A stretch of DNA of 64,000 nt from Chondrilla cf. caribensis (GCA_964020155.1 OZ026553.1:1944979-2008978), one strand, 5' to 3'. Positions 12,901 through 34,082 are shown, counted from the first letter of the stretch. Notes: generated by a model not told the origin, from the sequence alone. Numbers and translations are program-made.

Positions 12901-14179
12901 TGTAACACTGATTTGTTGGCAGAGTTTAGGCTTGCAAACCACCAGTTTGTGTTCTGGAACGATTATATTATTATTATATATCATACGCATATTATATACG
13001 TATATATAATATATAATATGCGTTCCTATGCGTAACTGCAACAATGAATTTATAATATAATTTATATTGCACGATTAAAGATGGCTGACAATTAGAATTT
13101 GGGCTAGAATTTGTGCCTTAAAGCTTTGCCGAATGTAATAACTTCAGCAAAGGTTCTTCTGAAACTATAAAAGAGGTGTTGAAGTCGAATTACTTATACT
13201 GTAAGCTTAGAGCATTTTAAGCTATATCAATATAAAGTAAGCAATGTATCATATCGAATGGAGCCTAACTGTATCATGATAATATTATTATATTAATATA
13301 TCATGGCAACTTATGTGTACGTGTGTGTGTGGGGGGGATGTGTGTGTGTTTGTTTGTGTAGGTGTATGTGTGTATGTGTGTACAATGTTCTGCATATATC
13401 ATCTCATATCTATGTATATGATGTCTTTGAAATCAGCAAGTGTACTGGGTCCTTCTTCTCTGGATTAGATATGCTGTCTCTCAAGGATGTATTGCTGCAC
13501 TCTGTGCTCGTATTAATGATAGAGGTATTAATCGATCAGCAACTATAATTGCCATTCTTGAAGCGTTGCAGTCCTTGATTACAGTTTCTTGTGTACCAGA
13601 TGCCGAATATCATATGTCATTAGTGGAAGAATGTGGAGGTCAGTTGACATAACTTATGTTGTTACACAATTAGTTTCAATTTGAGACTAGTATAAGACTC
13701 TTTGTAGTTCATCACTGTTGTAGTAGTGAACTAAAGGTCACTTCTAAAGTACTTCTGGTGCCATTTCGCTTCTCATTAAACCTTTAACTTAAAACCAATT
13801 TAATATAGACACTGCTCTTCAAACAGTCATTACATACAGATTTTATAGGTTTTACAGATCTTTGTGAGAGTTAATTGTAGCAATTCTATAATTTATAATT
13901 TTACATGAAAACATACCACATAATAGCTGCATCCTGGTACAGACACTTAGCCTCGATGGTTAACTTGGTCTTTGCCCTTAAAGCAATCAAATTGAATCCA
14001 AAGTGTGTGTATATTTGCTACTGTTTCGAACTCAGCCAATTGCTTCTATATATTATATTATAGGTTTGGATGAGATAAAAAAACGCAAAGATGATCATTG
14101 GTATTGTATTGCTGATTCAGAATTGTGTTGCTCCATTATTGACCTGTTCACCAGAAGAAAAGAACAACAGAATAAGTGA
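6024..14179 (+). CDS. Importin-alpha-like protein, copy 2 (best intact copy)
   Basis: Eleven exons: 6024-6170, 6301-7113, 8124-8255, 8396-8484, 9081-9183, 10447-10622, 10858-10930, 11624-11755, 11965-12095, 13469-13638, 14064-14179. They sum to 2082 nt, i.e. 693 residues plus stop, with all intron phases compatible. Exon 1 is the importin-beta-binding (IBB) domain (NRLKDYK, INLRRNQREK), completed by FAKSRTL in exon 2. Armadillo repeats follow from about residue 245 (HSEKECEVVEGIEYF) to the end, including IPQLVQLLS, GVPVLMEF, IQAVVDSGICQIL, QIQMVIDCELF, NPDQRRYAVSQGC and the C-terminal EECGGLDEI. Importin-alpha carries NLS cargo to importin-beta in the cytoplasm. Here most WxxxN pairs that bind the NLS are replaced, so cargo binding is doubtful. 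Exon 2 also carries a unique Pro/Gln/Leu-rich repeat region and an acidic stretch before the ARM domain. A hAT element sits in intron 2 and another TIR element in intron 5. Confidence 0.85.
6405..6800 (+). repeat. Pro/Gln/Leu-rich imperfect repeats in exon 2 of copy 2
   Basis: About four imperfect units of 30-40 codons, the first two best preserved (PPSSHHGPFPVQP, then SLLQGP, then AVDQG or AVNQG), later ones keeping DQGLL / LLQ-type text. The unit is absent from copies 4 and 5: copy 5 has only a short QGPLEIQPPLAQQGLL remnant. The region lengthens the linker between IBB and ARM domain and would be disordered. Confidence 0.75.
7136..7841. mobile_element. Non-autonomous hAT-type DNA transposon (706 bp)
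   Basis: Terminal inverted repeats TAGTGTTGGGCGGTAT and ATACCGCCCAACACTA bound the element, with a perfect 8-bp target duplication CTGCACTA at 7128-7135 and 7842-7849. An 8-bp duplication with TAGTG/CAGTG ends is the hAT superfamily signature. No transposase reading frame is visible, so it would depend on a helper. It sits in intron 2 of importin copy 2, absent from intron 2 of copies 4 and 5. Subterminal GGTATACCGGT-type motifs are repeated near the right end. Confidence 0.9.
8256..8360. repeat. (TG)n microsatellite at splice donor of exon 3
   Basis: The intron donor AAT|GTATGTGTACGTG runs straight into a TG tract of about 80 bp that ends just before the pyrimidine tract of a very short intron (8256-8395). 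Confidence 0.95.
9211..9861. mobile_element. TIR element in intron 5 of importin copy 2 (hAT-like ends)
   Basis: Ends CAGTGCTC (9211) and GAGCACTG (9861) are inverted repeats, and the insert interrupts a TG tract that is continuous in copies 4 and 5. CAGTG ends suggest hAT, but the flanks are TG repeats, so the target duplication cannot be judged. An inner hairpin of CATAGACACTCTAAA and its complement lies at about 9694-9735. No transposase frame is seen. Confidence 0.65.
9865..9932. repeat. (TG)n microsatellite
   Basis: Continuation of the intron-5 TG tract after the inserted element; by comparison with copies 4 and 5 it was one tract with 9184-9210 before insertion. Confidence 0.95.
10238..10375. 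mobile_element. Hairpin MITE in intron 5
   Basis: Near-perfect palindrome of about 138 bp with arms starting TAGTTATGTCCCTTCCACAC and ending with its complement. The loop itself holds a smaller palindrome (CCTCGGGCTTACGCCCTCGG). It has no coding capacity and would fold into one long hairpin. Copies 4 and 5 lack it. Confidence 0.9.
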
Positions 14180-14897
14180 CAGATCCGCTCCAGGAATGTC
14201 CAATTCAAACCGTGTTCAGTATTTCCATGTAGTGTTTGATAGCTGTAGTATTCCTGTATGTCAGCAATTAATTGTACTATAGCCCTTTAGTTGGCAAGAA
14301 AACAAAGTTTGGAATTTGTTTTGAGCTGTAATTATGCTCTCTGTAGTAATTATTGTTATGATAGTGTTAGCTTTTACTAGCCTGTAGATGTACAGAGTCT
14401 GAACTATATAGTGTGAACGTTATAACAGTAGGCCTATCTTGTTGTACAACGGGAGCGCTCTTCCCCATGCAGTTGTGTAACAGGTCATTGTGTTTGTCTA
14501 TACCCAAGAGGACTATGATTGTACATTGATGCACCGAAAAGGAATGTATGCACATGATGTTATCAGACCTATCTGATTATGATAATGTAAATGTTCTACT
14601 TGTACTTACACAAAGTGTACAATTTGTATTTTATACAAAAAATATAAAGATTGCCTACTCCGGGAATGGAACCCCTTGATCTGGAGTGTATATAGTGATT
14701 GAGTCACAAGACCACTACACAATTGTGATCTGTCTGGTTTGATATGCTTCTTATACTTACGTATGAAATTGTATAGTCTGGTGACGTGCATGCAGAAAGG
14801 GAATGTGTACGTATTATACCATAGATGCTAGAGAAAACCTAGTATCTATGATAATACCCGTAACATTAGTGTACAATAATAATTTTGTCAAATAAAA
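14180..14897. other. Spacer after copy 2
   Basis: Homologous to 3281-3971 and to part of 48700-49060. It contains the tRNA-like element at 14647-14737 and no exon. Confidence 0.6.
14647..14737 (-). repeat. tRNA-derived SINE-like element, copy b
   Basis: Minus strand: A-box-like GTAGTGGTCTTG then B-box-like GGTTCCATTCCC. Same family as 3700-3784 and 50914-51004. Confidence 0.5.
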
Positions 14898-15038
14898 ATG
14901 GCTGAGTCGATGGATGTTTCGAGTGCTAATGTTACAAGACTACAGACAGTTGTAGAATGAACCAGATCGAAGAGGTAAAGACTACCAGAAAGCTTTTAGA
15001 TGGAATCAATTTTAAGGCAAAACCAAAGATCTAGAGAG
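14898..15038 (+). pseudogene. Decayed IBB exon interrupted by the receptor block (5' part of copy 3)
   Basis: Starts ATGGCTGAGTCGATGGATG like exon 1 of the other copies and ends in GGAATCAATTTTAAGGC and AACCAAAGATC, but has an early frame shift and stop (MAESMDVSS... ending after about 20 residues). At 15038 the homology stops and minus-strand receptor sequence begins. The missing donor and intron 1 text (GGTATAATATTACAATC) reappear at about 39425, so exon and intron of one copy are separated by 24.4 kb. Confidence 0.8.
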
Positions 15039-15197
15039 ATTGATTGAGATCTGAGAAGTATACATGGACACTGCACACACATGATGACATATCTACAGAG
15101 GACTAGAATAATTGAGATGGTTCCAATTTGCATAAGAGGAGATGAACAAGTGTACTTATAACAAACATGGCCATATAAAAAGCTATTAATACAAACA

Positions 15198-15199
<2 letters not shown>

Positions 15200-15265
<66 letters not shown>
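15200..15265. repeat. (CA)n microsatellite
   Basis: Pure CA tract in the last intron of P1. Confidence 0.95.
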
Positions 15266-15270
<5 letters not shown>

Positions 15271-15691
15271 GCACACATACTACACATTTAAAATGTAAAC
15301 ACGCTATCTAACTTTATTCTTATACCCTAACTTGTATAAGCACAGGTTCTAACAACAGTTTGGGGTTCCTTTGAACAAGTTTACTATTATACGAGGAGTG
15401 TTTACAAACTCACAATAGTTTTCTGTCCTCTTGGATACGACTTGACATCTCCTGATATTGATTCAGCTGATGATATCTCAACAGTAAGACACTGTCCACT
15501 ATCTTGGATCCACCTCAGAGACCTACTACACTGTTGGCACATTGGCTACTTCTGCTACACTTGTTCTCAACACTGCACCAACCACATGGTCTACTTCCAC
15601 TTGTAGTACATGAACTACAATCAGTGAATTTCGAAGTTGGAGCATTCCTCAACAGGGAGACGGTCGACCTAGATGTGGAGGAATGGAGAAC

Positions 15692-16076
<385 letters not shown>

Positions 16077-17132
16077 TGTATGCTCACGTGTTTATGCATG
16101 CACGCATAATTCACATGCAATACATACCAAATAACACTCAGAGGAACACACTGTAGTCGTAGTAACTGCATACACATAATCAGATCCTCTGAAATATGTC
16201 AGGGACTTCACAGATGATGACAAAGACCACGTACGTTCAGGTGAAGGATCAACTCATACCTTTCTAACTTCTCCTGTAGACAGTCCAGCAAACATCACCA
16301 CAACTTCATCTACCAGGAACACTTCACTTGAAGACAACACTGTGGAAGAGAAGTTCAGAGGAGATTCCACATGGAGTGATTGAACCTGTGATGGTGGGTT
16401 GTTTACTACTTGTGTGGACAGTCTACCAGGTCCTTCAAAGAGTCCTGGTATCCCAGCAGGAACGGTCAGGTCACACTCAGTAATACCCTGCAAGGAGAAA
16501 AGGGTACAATCCATCAGCAGTGAGGAAAATGAATGAGAATGAATATTCATATGCATTATACACATATGAACACTACAATATCACAGACTGCAAAAATAGT
16601 CTCAAAATATAGGTTAAGTGGTGGAAATGCGTCCAACATTTTAAAAACTGTTATAGGTGGCCAAATTTTGATGTGGTGAAAATTTTGATAATTTACTCCA
16701 TGTATATGGTGAAAGTAATATGTATGAATGTAAGGTGAAAGATCAGTGACTTGATAAAGGCTATACTTGCACTGGATCCACATTATCTTCTATTGCATAT
16801 TGATGCTACTGATACATGGAAATGACAGTGTTGCACTGTTACTCTGACAGTACTGCAATAATTCTCTAGCAGTTGAGTCTATACTAGACAGTGGAAAACT
16901 ACATGTATTAGAAGATCCTTCCTCTGACTCCACTGTCACCAACGACATGGCTTCACTTGCTTTGTCCTCTACTGTTAAGAAATTGGTGTCTAACAAGTCA
17001 CTTGACCAGTGTGACAGTGCTCCACTGACTGTGAGTTGAATCTCGTTAGTCTTACCAGTTCTCCCATATTGTAGACTAGTGCTGTCACACAATTGCAATC
17101 GAATCACTCGAACACGATCAACTCTTGATCCA

Positions 17133-20023
17133 TCATCGTCTATATATGTAGTAACCACTCACGGTTATTCCGCTGTGGTAGGTCAAATCACTATCCGGCT
17201 TCAACGTCGGGCACCTCCTGTCTTTCAACATTTCCGTTAGAGACACTGTATTCGCGATGGATGGATGAGTGAGCTCTGTCTACTTTCACTGCCCCTGGAA
17301 TGTATGTTGTATGCAATGTTCACCTGTATATGTATGTGTGGCAGGTGCAAGCACACACAAAGGCTTTTCTAAAAGCCAACACTCCTCAACAGATGGTCAC
17401 CATTAAAACTGTAGGAATTTAATTGTAATGGCATAGCTACCTTGTGTGTGTGCACTCATGCATGCACAAATGGCATCCACATGTGTTTGTTTATTCCTTA
17501 AGGGGTACACTGCACTGATGAGGCCCAAAAGGCCGAAACAGTGCCTGTTTATATATGTGCCTGCAGTTCCTATGTTCCCTTACAAAAACATACTTCAGGT
17601 GAGTTGTGGTAATCAGCTTGTTATCCAGATTCTACCAAAGGCTAACAGGCTGGAACACCTCATGCCCTAACCCTAACCCAAGATGTCTTGACCATGTGAA
17701 TTAACTCTATGTCACCAATGGTTTTTCTAAAAACCATTTATTATACAAAGATTATCATCACATATGCATCCTATGTTCTAATATGTGTAAGCTGTACTGA
17801 TGAGGCCCAAAAGGCCGAAACGCTATGTATTAAATAGCGTCTACAGCTAATTGAATACACACCTCTGTTATTATTGCGATATGGCCATAGTTTATTGTAC
17901 ATTTGTACATTGTTATTAATAGAAGTCATATCATTATGATAACAATGATACCCCAGCACAGCTGATGAGCCCTGGTATTGGGCGAAACAAACCTGTCCTG
18001 TGCATTGGGTATGTAATCATGGAATGTGTAATGATAATAATAAAATACAAAAGTAATACAATTTTATTACTATTATAGTAATATTATGTATAATATTATT
18101 AATAACATAAAATGTAATATAATAATAATAAATTTTAATAATATTGTAATATTATTTGAGTATATATTACGTGAACATATACTAAGACATTATAATACAT
18201 ACATGCAAACATAATACTATTATAGTACTATCGTGTTTACAGAGATATTTTACTTGCAATTTGATGTCTGTTCATCCTACTCATGGCTGTTGACCTACGT
18301 ATATACACAATATATACAAGTCATGCACATCTATCCCTGCGAGTGTATAATATTGTACATGTACCATATAATCAGCTGTATACACTAGTACACTAGTGTT
18401 TCGGCCTTCTGGGCCTCATCAGTACAGCGCAAATAAAACAAACACGTATAGATATTATATTTATACAACACATACATGTACACATTGCACAATAATATAC
18501 CTAACATACAGACATAGATATGTGCATCTTGTACTTGCAATTGCAGAGCACATACAAACACATATTCACATACATACACAACACAGATACCCACACACAC
18601 GACAATGTCATATGAAAACACATATGCATACGTATACACACACATGCATACACATACATATGTACGTAGTCTATACAACACACTCACACACACACACACA
18701 CACAACACATATTATATGAATACATACACACATAGTATATACAACACATGCATATTGACTTGTGAACACAAACAAGCAATGACGTAAAGACTGTGGATGA
18801 TGAACAATCTTTAGTTAGGTGGTGGTTTTTAGAAAAACCGGCATAGTATAACAAACACTATGGAATACTACACACACGGTGGTACTCATGACATACACCA
18901 TCCATACGTACAAACTTAAAAACAAGAATGTACCCGCCTTCTGTTACCCTGATACCATCATCTTCAACCTCCTCAACATCCTTCCTCTTGTGAAGATAGT
19001 ACTTCACACTCTCTCTATGGCAATAACAGAAGTCTCCTCCCTTGAAAATCCTCACATACCACTTTTCTCCGAGGATGGCATTCAGGCTGCTGTATTGTGC
19101 AATCTGGTACACAGGTTGTCCCCTAATGTGCTGAGGTCCCTGGATCCCACAAGCTGCCAAACGTTGGAACATTACTTGATCAATCGGAACTTCAATTCTG
19201 ACTTCCGGGGAACCCTTCCGTGTTGCGTTGAGGCCTAATTTCACCTGGTATGCCAGGTGTGAATATACTGCCACATCTACATATAATATTAAAGAGCAAA
19301 TTTGACTGGACATTGTATTACACCCATTTGTTCATACTAAGTTCATAACCAGGATGTGCATTGTTTAACAAATTTTAAATAGAAACTGAACAATTGCTGG
19401 CACATCAAGTGCAAGAAATGAAATATCGTACTACTGAACAGCATAATACCATACAATAACTTGCTGAATAAATCATACCTTCCTTATTATCTTGCTTTAG
19501 TTTCACCAGTGAATCTCCGTCCCTCCATTCATCGTACTTGTTGCTGTATCCTATGTAATGTACTTTGTATCTGAGAAAAAATAAAATATAAATCGATGAA
19601 AAACGATCACAAAATGAAAATATACCAGAATTTCTAATCATTCAAGTAGTACACCACGTCATGTATATCAGGTATATATTGAACCATGAGCCTCTAAACT
19701 ACGTAGCATTGATGTTTCAACGAACGAGGCCCTAAATCCGTGGGAGTAACTACTACCGTGCAGTAACTTCACTAAATTTACAAAAAAAGAGCAATAGGAA
19801 TTAATACGGACTAGACATTACAGAATACGCCACCAAACATAACGCAAAACTGCGGATCACGACCGAATATCTATACGTACCGTTTACTTTCATCGTCTCT
19901 TTCGACGATTTCCACGGGATAGAGTTTTTCGTCGCATTTTTTGGTCTTCTTCTTCCTCGGCAATACAAACTGACTCTTCTCCGTGTAGGAAACAGGTCTC
20001 TTCTCTCTCAAATTATACGCCAT
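17133..20023 (-). CDS. Chromo-barrel domain protein
   Basis: Exons: 20023-19881 (MAYNLREKRPVSYTEK, then basic LPRKKKTKK), 19570-19479 (RYKVHYIGYSNKYDEWRDGD), 19276-18899 (VYSHLAYQVKLGLNATRKG through GEKWYVRIFKGGDF to VEEVEDDG), and a tentative last exon 17275-17133 (ELTHPSIANT..., stop 17135-17133). The first three join with matching phases and good splice sites. The last is chosen because its phase fits donor ATGGATG|GTGTATG, and is weak. The total would be 251 residues. YKVHYIGYSxKYDEW is the chromo-barrel/Tudor-knot signature of MRG15, MSL3 and Tip60-type chromatin proteins, which bind methylated histone tails or nucleic acid. The larger C-terminal part I do not recognise. The gene lies between the first and second visible Sema exons of P1 on the same strand, 117 bp downstream of the P1 first exon's open frame. 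Confidence 0.7.
17509..17567 (+). ncRNA. Decayed hammerhead ribozyme
   Basis: The core CTGATGA (17515-17521), stem II GGCC-CAAAA-GGCC and GAAAC (17534-17538) are intact, and the stem I strands ACTGCA (17509-17514) and TGCAGT (17562-17567) pair. The segment between GAAAC and the 3' strand does not form a stem III ending in UH at the right place, so cleavage is unlikely. Confidence 0.6.
17784..17861 (+). ncRNA. Type I hammerhead ribozyme, complete
   Basis: Stem I: AGCTGTA (17790-17796) pairs with TACAGCT (17842-17848) and is extended by TGTGTA/TACACA (17784-17789 with 17856-17861) across a one-sided internal loop. Core CTGATGA at 17797-17803. Stem II GGCC-CAAAA-GGCC. GAAA at 17817-17820. Stem III ACGCTAT pairs with ATAGCGT (17834-17840) around a 7-nt loop. 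The expected cleavage site is after GTC, i.e. after C17841. Every invariant position of the hammerhead core is present. Confidence 0.93.
17948..18012 (+). ncRNA. Type I hammerhead ribozyme with short stem III
   Basis: Stem I: GCACAG (17956-17961) pairs with CTGTGC (17998-18003), extended by ATACCC/GGGTAT across an internal loop. Core CTGATGA 17962-17968; stem II GCCC-TGGTATT-GGGC; GAAA 17984-17987; stem III of 3 bp, ACA-AACC-TGT. Expected cleavage after GTC at C17997. Minimal stem III is typical of hammerheads in animal retroelements (Penelope-like elements, retrozymes), which usually act as dimers. Confidence 0.88.
18375..18428 (-). ncRNA. Type I hammerhead ribozyme, minus strand
   Basis: Read on the minus strand: stem I GCTGTA/TACAGC, core CTGATGA (complement of 18416-18422), stem II GGCC-CAGAA-GGCC, GAAA, stem III ACACTAG-TGTA-CTAGTGT, cleavage triplet GTA. 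All core positions are present. It is in sense orientation relative to the chromo-barrel gene and P1. Stem I matches the ribozymes at 17784 and 34231. Confidence 0.92.
18430..18720. repeat. CA-rich low-complexity tract beside the hammerhead
   Basis: Degenerate CA/ACAT repeats follow the ribozyme, as also happens at 34300-35310 beside the ribozyme at 34231. Confidence 0.8.
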
Positions 20024-20688
20024 GGTTCGATCAACTCAACAAATTACACTTCACAACTTAACACTTCGTAACGACTACATCAAAATGGCTGCCGGATGCC
20101 ATACCAATGAACATTCCTTCTAATTGGTACCAGGAAACATCAAAGGTCAAAAATGCAACACTTCCGACGGAATGAGCGCAACAACCTCATATGGTAAAGA
20201 CGATTAGTAACACGGTTGTCAAACAATCCAGACATGACAAAGAACGTCTCTCCACTGCCGCCAGTGAACCCTCTGCTGACAGAGTATCTGTTTCCTCTCG
20301 GAGCTCCTACTCCAGTTGATGCAGGTAGTGTCACGTTGACAAGAACATTCAAAGTGGACGAGTTGTAGATCGAACAAGGAGCAGTGTTCACCAGTTGACC
20401 ACCGTGAATAACCGAATTGGCCCAACACACGACGAGTCTACCTTCATCTCTGGTCAGAGTCATTCCTTCGGGAGACTGTCCTTCGTTCCTGTCCATTTGG
20501 ATCACTTCACTCAAGTCTCCATTGAGGAGATAGACCGTGCTGTCGTCCGAGACGATTACGTTACCAGATTTGCTCACTAAGGCGCTTCTGAGGAAGGTGG
20601 AGGAGGTTAGGACACTGTTGGAATTGGACTGACAATCACTTTCTCGAACCAAAAACAATAACAAAGCGACAAAGAACATTGCGAACAA

Positions 20689-21555
20689 CTAGACTCGAGC
20701 GTCGATCGGCCAAAAATGGATATTATGTTTACATTAATACCGGAAAGGTCTGAATTACAAGAATCTGTACAATGTCATAATACAGTAGTAGTATACGTAC
20801 GTTTACATCGAAGTGATAATTAAGACAATACGGCAGTACGTAAGACAAATTATTATGATAGTGTTATATAAAACTGAGGGTCCAAATATTTCACAGGCAG
20901 TCCAAATATTTCAATGGCTTCCTGAAATATTAGTTCCGGGGGGTCCATATATTTTGAAGTATTTGTTCCGGGGGGAACCATTTTAGGGGGGGGCAAATTT
21001 TTCATGACAGGCCATTGGGCGATCACTGTAATCATAGTTGATCATAGTTGATCATCATTACATGCATGATAATAAATTATGATATAGTAGTAGTAGTAGT
21101 CTATATACCACCGACACCCGTCCTTATATGGAATGGTTGACAATTATGAGTCTCTAAATCCATGCAACTCAACTTGCAAAGATACATAATATTATATAAA
21201 AGATATTCCATAATTATTCATCATAAAAGTGCAGCTATATACTACTATTTGTTCCAGTGGTGTAATTTTTGACAGCTCGCGATCATAAAATCAAAGCTGT
21301 GATCGGAATTATATTATACTTACTCAAAGGTATGTGCTCTTGCGAAAGTACATCGATATTTACACCTGTACAGTCATGACCAGAGGCAAATCTACACAAC
21401 CATTATTACCTTGCACACAATGTCGTTTGATTCAAAAATCAAATCAAGTTATACAAATTATGGTATAAGTAATTATTAATAATAATTATTACTATAAACA
21501 TGGAAAGGTTAATAATATGTGTTATTATGTCTCTCGAGACTCACAGTCTATAATA
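20689..21555. other. Intergenic region between P2 3' end and P1 5' end
   Basis: About 870 bp with no recognisable exon. It should hold the P2 polyadenylation signal and the P1 promoter, but I see no decisive site. Confidence 0.5.
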
Positions 21556-31924
<10,369 letters not shown>

Positions 31925-32380
31925 TTCGAGTCTCGTATGAAATAAACTGCGTCTGTTGTCGGAACGGGAACGATATACGTCAGGCTATAGCTACCTTGCC
32001 CCATATAATATAGGGGATATACTGTACCACAGTATCAGTATAGCCTATGTATAAATTGTGATACGCTTTAGCCCTATAGCTATGTTTACGCGTACGGATT
32101 AATTCTGATCATAGACACTACCGAGCTCCGTATACATTCGACAAAACTGCCAAATAATGTGCAAAGTGATAGCCAAAAAAGTTACAAAATGCATGGAAAA
32201 CTGAATTGAAGCAATATCATACTATTATGCATAATATGCTATGAGAATGAAATTGATGACTACGTTCAATAGTTACACTACAAAAAATTGTAGATTGAAA
32301 ACTAAAAGTAGTAACACTCACATTTAATTTATCACAGCTAACTAAAAATGTAAAACCATATTATCATCACTATTACCATA
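31925..32380. other. Intergenic region between P3 3' end and P2 start
   Basis: About 456 bp that must include the P2 promoter. No TATA box or clear factor site stands out. Confidence 0.5.
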
Positions 32381-33599
32381 TCACTGTTGAGTCCCATTAT
32401 CATTGACATGATCAGATTGAAGGATGCCAACTGGTGGAAGACCATAAGCTGGGTTCTTGGTCAATGGCCAATGGACATTCAGTGATGGGTCTTCATCTTC
32501 ATTGACATACGACTGGCTCTCATCAGCAGTTTGACATGAACCCCCTCCATCACTGGTCCTCACCCCACACTCCCCATCAGATGGTGTCTCCTGGATGGTC
32601 TGGTTTGGTGGTTCCTGGCTGGTGACCACTGGTGGAGGTAGGGTGTCGTTCCCACTCATAACCATGTATTCTTCAGGGTCATTCTCCTCTTTCTGCACTC
32701 CAGGTTTTGTGGTAGTTTCTGCTTCATCTCTGTCCTTAACTTCACTGTAATAGCTGGCAGGTTGTCCCTTGCCTTGAACCAGGTCTATAGTCCAATACAG
32801 ATATTTAGAGAATAGTCAATGATACTAGCAATCCTAATAGAACTTAAGTTGGTGACATTGAAACACATGGATATTGAATTTAATAATAATTTATTAATTC
32901 ACTCGAGTGAATTACACGGGATATTTTTTGTGGTGGTGGGCAGGTGATGGATTCTCATACTGTCACTGCATACTGGTCAATAAGACATTCACTGTTGCAT
33001 AAAATGGAGCTGAAGGTTACTATGCATCAACCAGTACCTTTCATCTGAGAGTGCACCAGGACTACTTGAGAAGCCATGTTCTCCACTTGTGGTTCCAGTT
33101 CTTCTTGTCTCCTCAGATTTATCTCTCGTTCTCTTTCAATTCTTTCTTGCATTTCGATGGCACGAGCTTCTGCTTTCATCTTATTCCTCTTGTAGCACCC
33201 ACACAAGCAATAGATAATAAAGGTTACTAGAATAACACCAACAATCATCAATCCGCCTACTACAGATAATACTATGACGATGGTCGGATCTATTGTATAA
33301 TACTCCAAAGTGCCAACTTGGACACCATCACGACTGCCAACAGTGACCTGTGGTGAGAATGAGATTGCATATTAATGATAGGTATTGTATTAAAATGTAA
33401 ATAAAATTCCCAATTTTAATTTATAATAGAGGGTATGTGCAATATGTTATTCGGTGTACGTGACATAGCTATACATTCTTTTTTGGTTGTAGTCATGGTA
33501 TATGCAACCAATTATAGGACTAACTTCGTCAGCTATATAATATGTCAGGGTAATGATTAATTTAAAATAGAATCATGCAAGATTTAGTGCACACACGGA

Positions 33600-33654
33600 T
33601 ACATGCACGCAAACACACATGCACGCACACACACACACGCATGCACGCACGCAC

Positions 33655-33700
<46 letters not shown>
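33600..33700. repeat. (CA)n microsatellite
   Basis: CA tract in a P3 intron starting about 10 bp from the donor of exon 33857-33711. Confidence 0.93.
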
Positions 33701-33705
<5 letters not shown>

Positions 33706-34082
33706 CTCACAATAACAGGTACTGAGGTCCTTCCACCTGGTCTAGTTTGTGGAGGTGTATAGGCTACACTGTTCTCAGTGATCCTGAACACTGGACATGG
33801 TTCTCCACCAACAGTGATATCGTAGTCTGCTTCTCTCACATTATTGAGATTTGACCCCTGTGGTGAAAAGGTGATCATGTACAAGTCAAAACAAATTATG
33901 GTGTATACATCGGTACAGTTGCACATATGTATGTACATACATAATACTATATGCATGTACATGGTGATCTAGACAATAATTATGGGGTGTGTTGACAGGT
34001 TACAGGTATGTGTGTATGTATGTAATTGTTTAGGACATAAATCTCATAGGAATGGTTATATGGTAGCACATAAACTAATAAA

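Noticed and set aside
17665..17682. CCCTAACCCTAACCC as an interstitial telomere
   Set aside because: Only about two and a half units; too short to mean anything.
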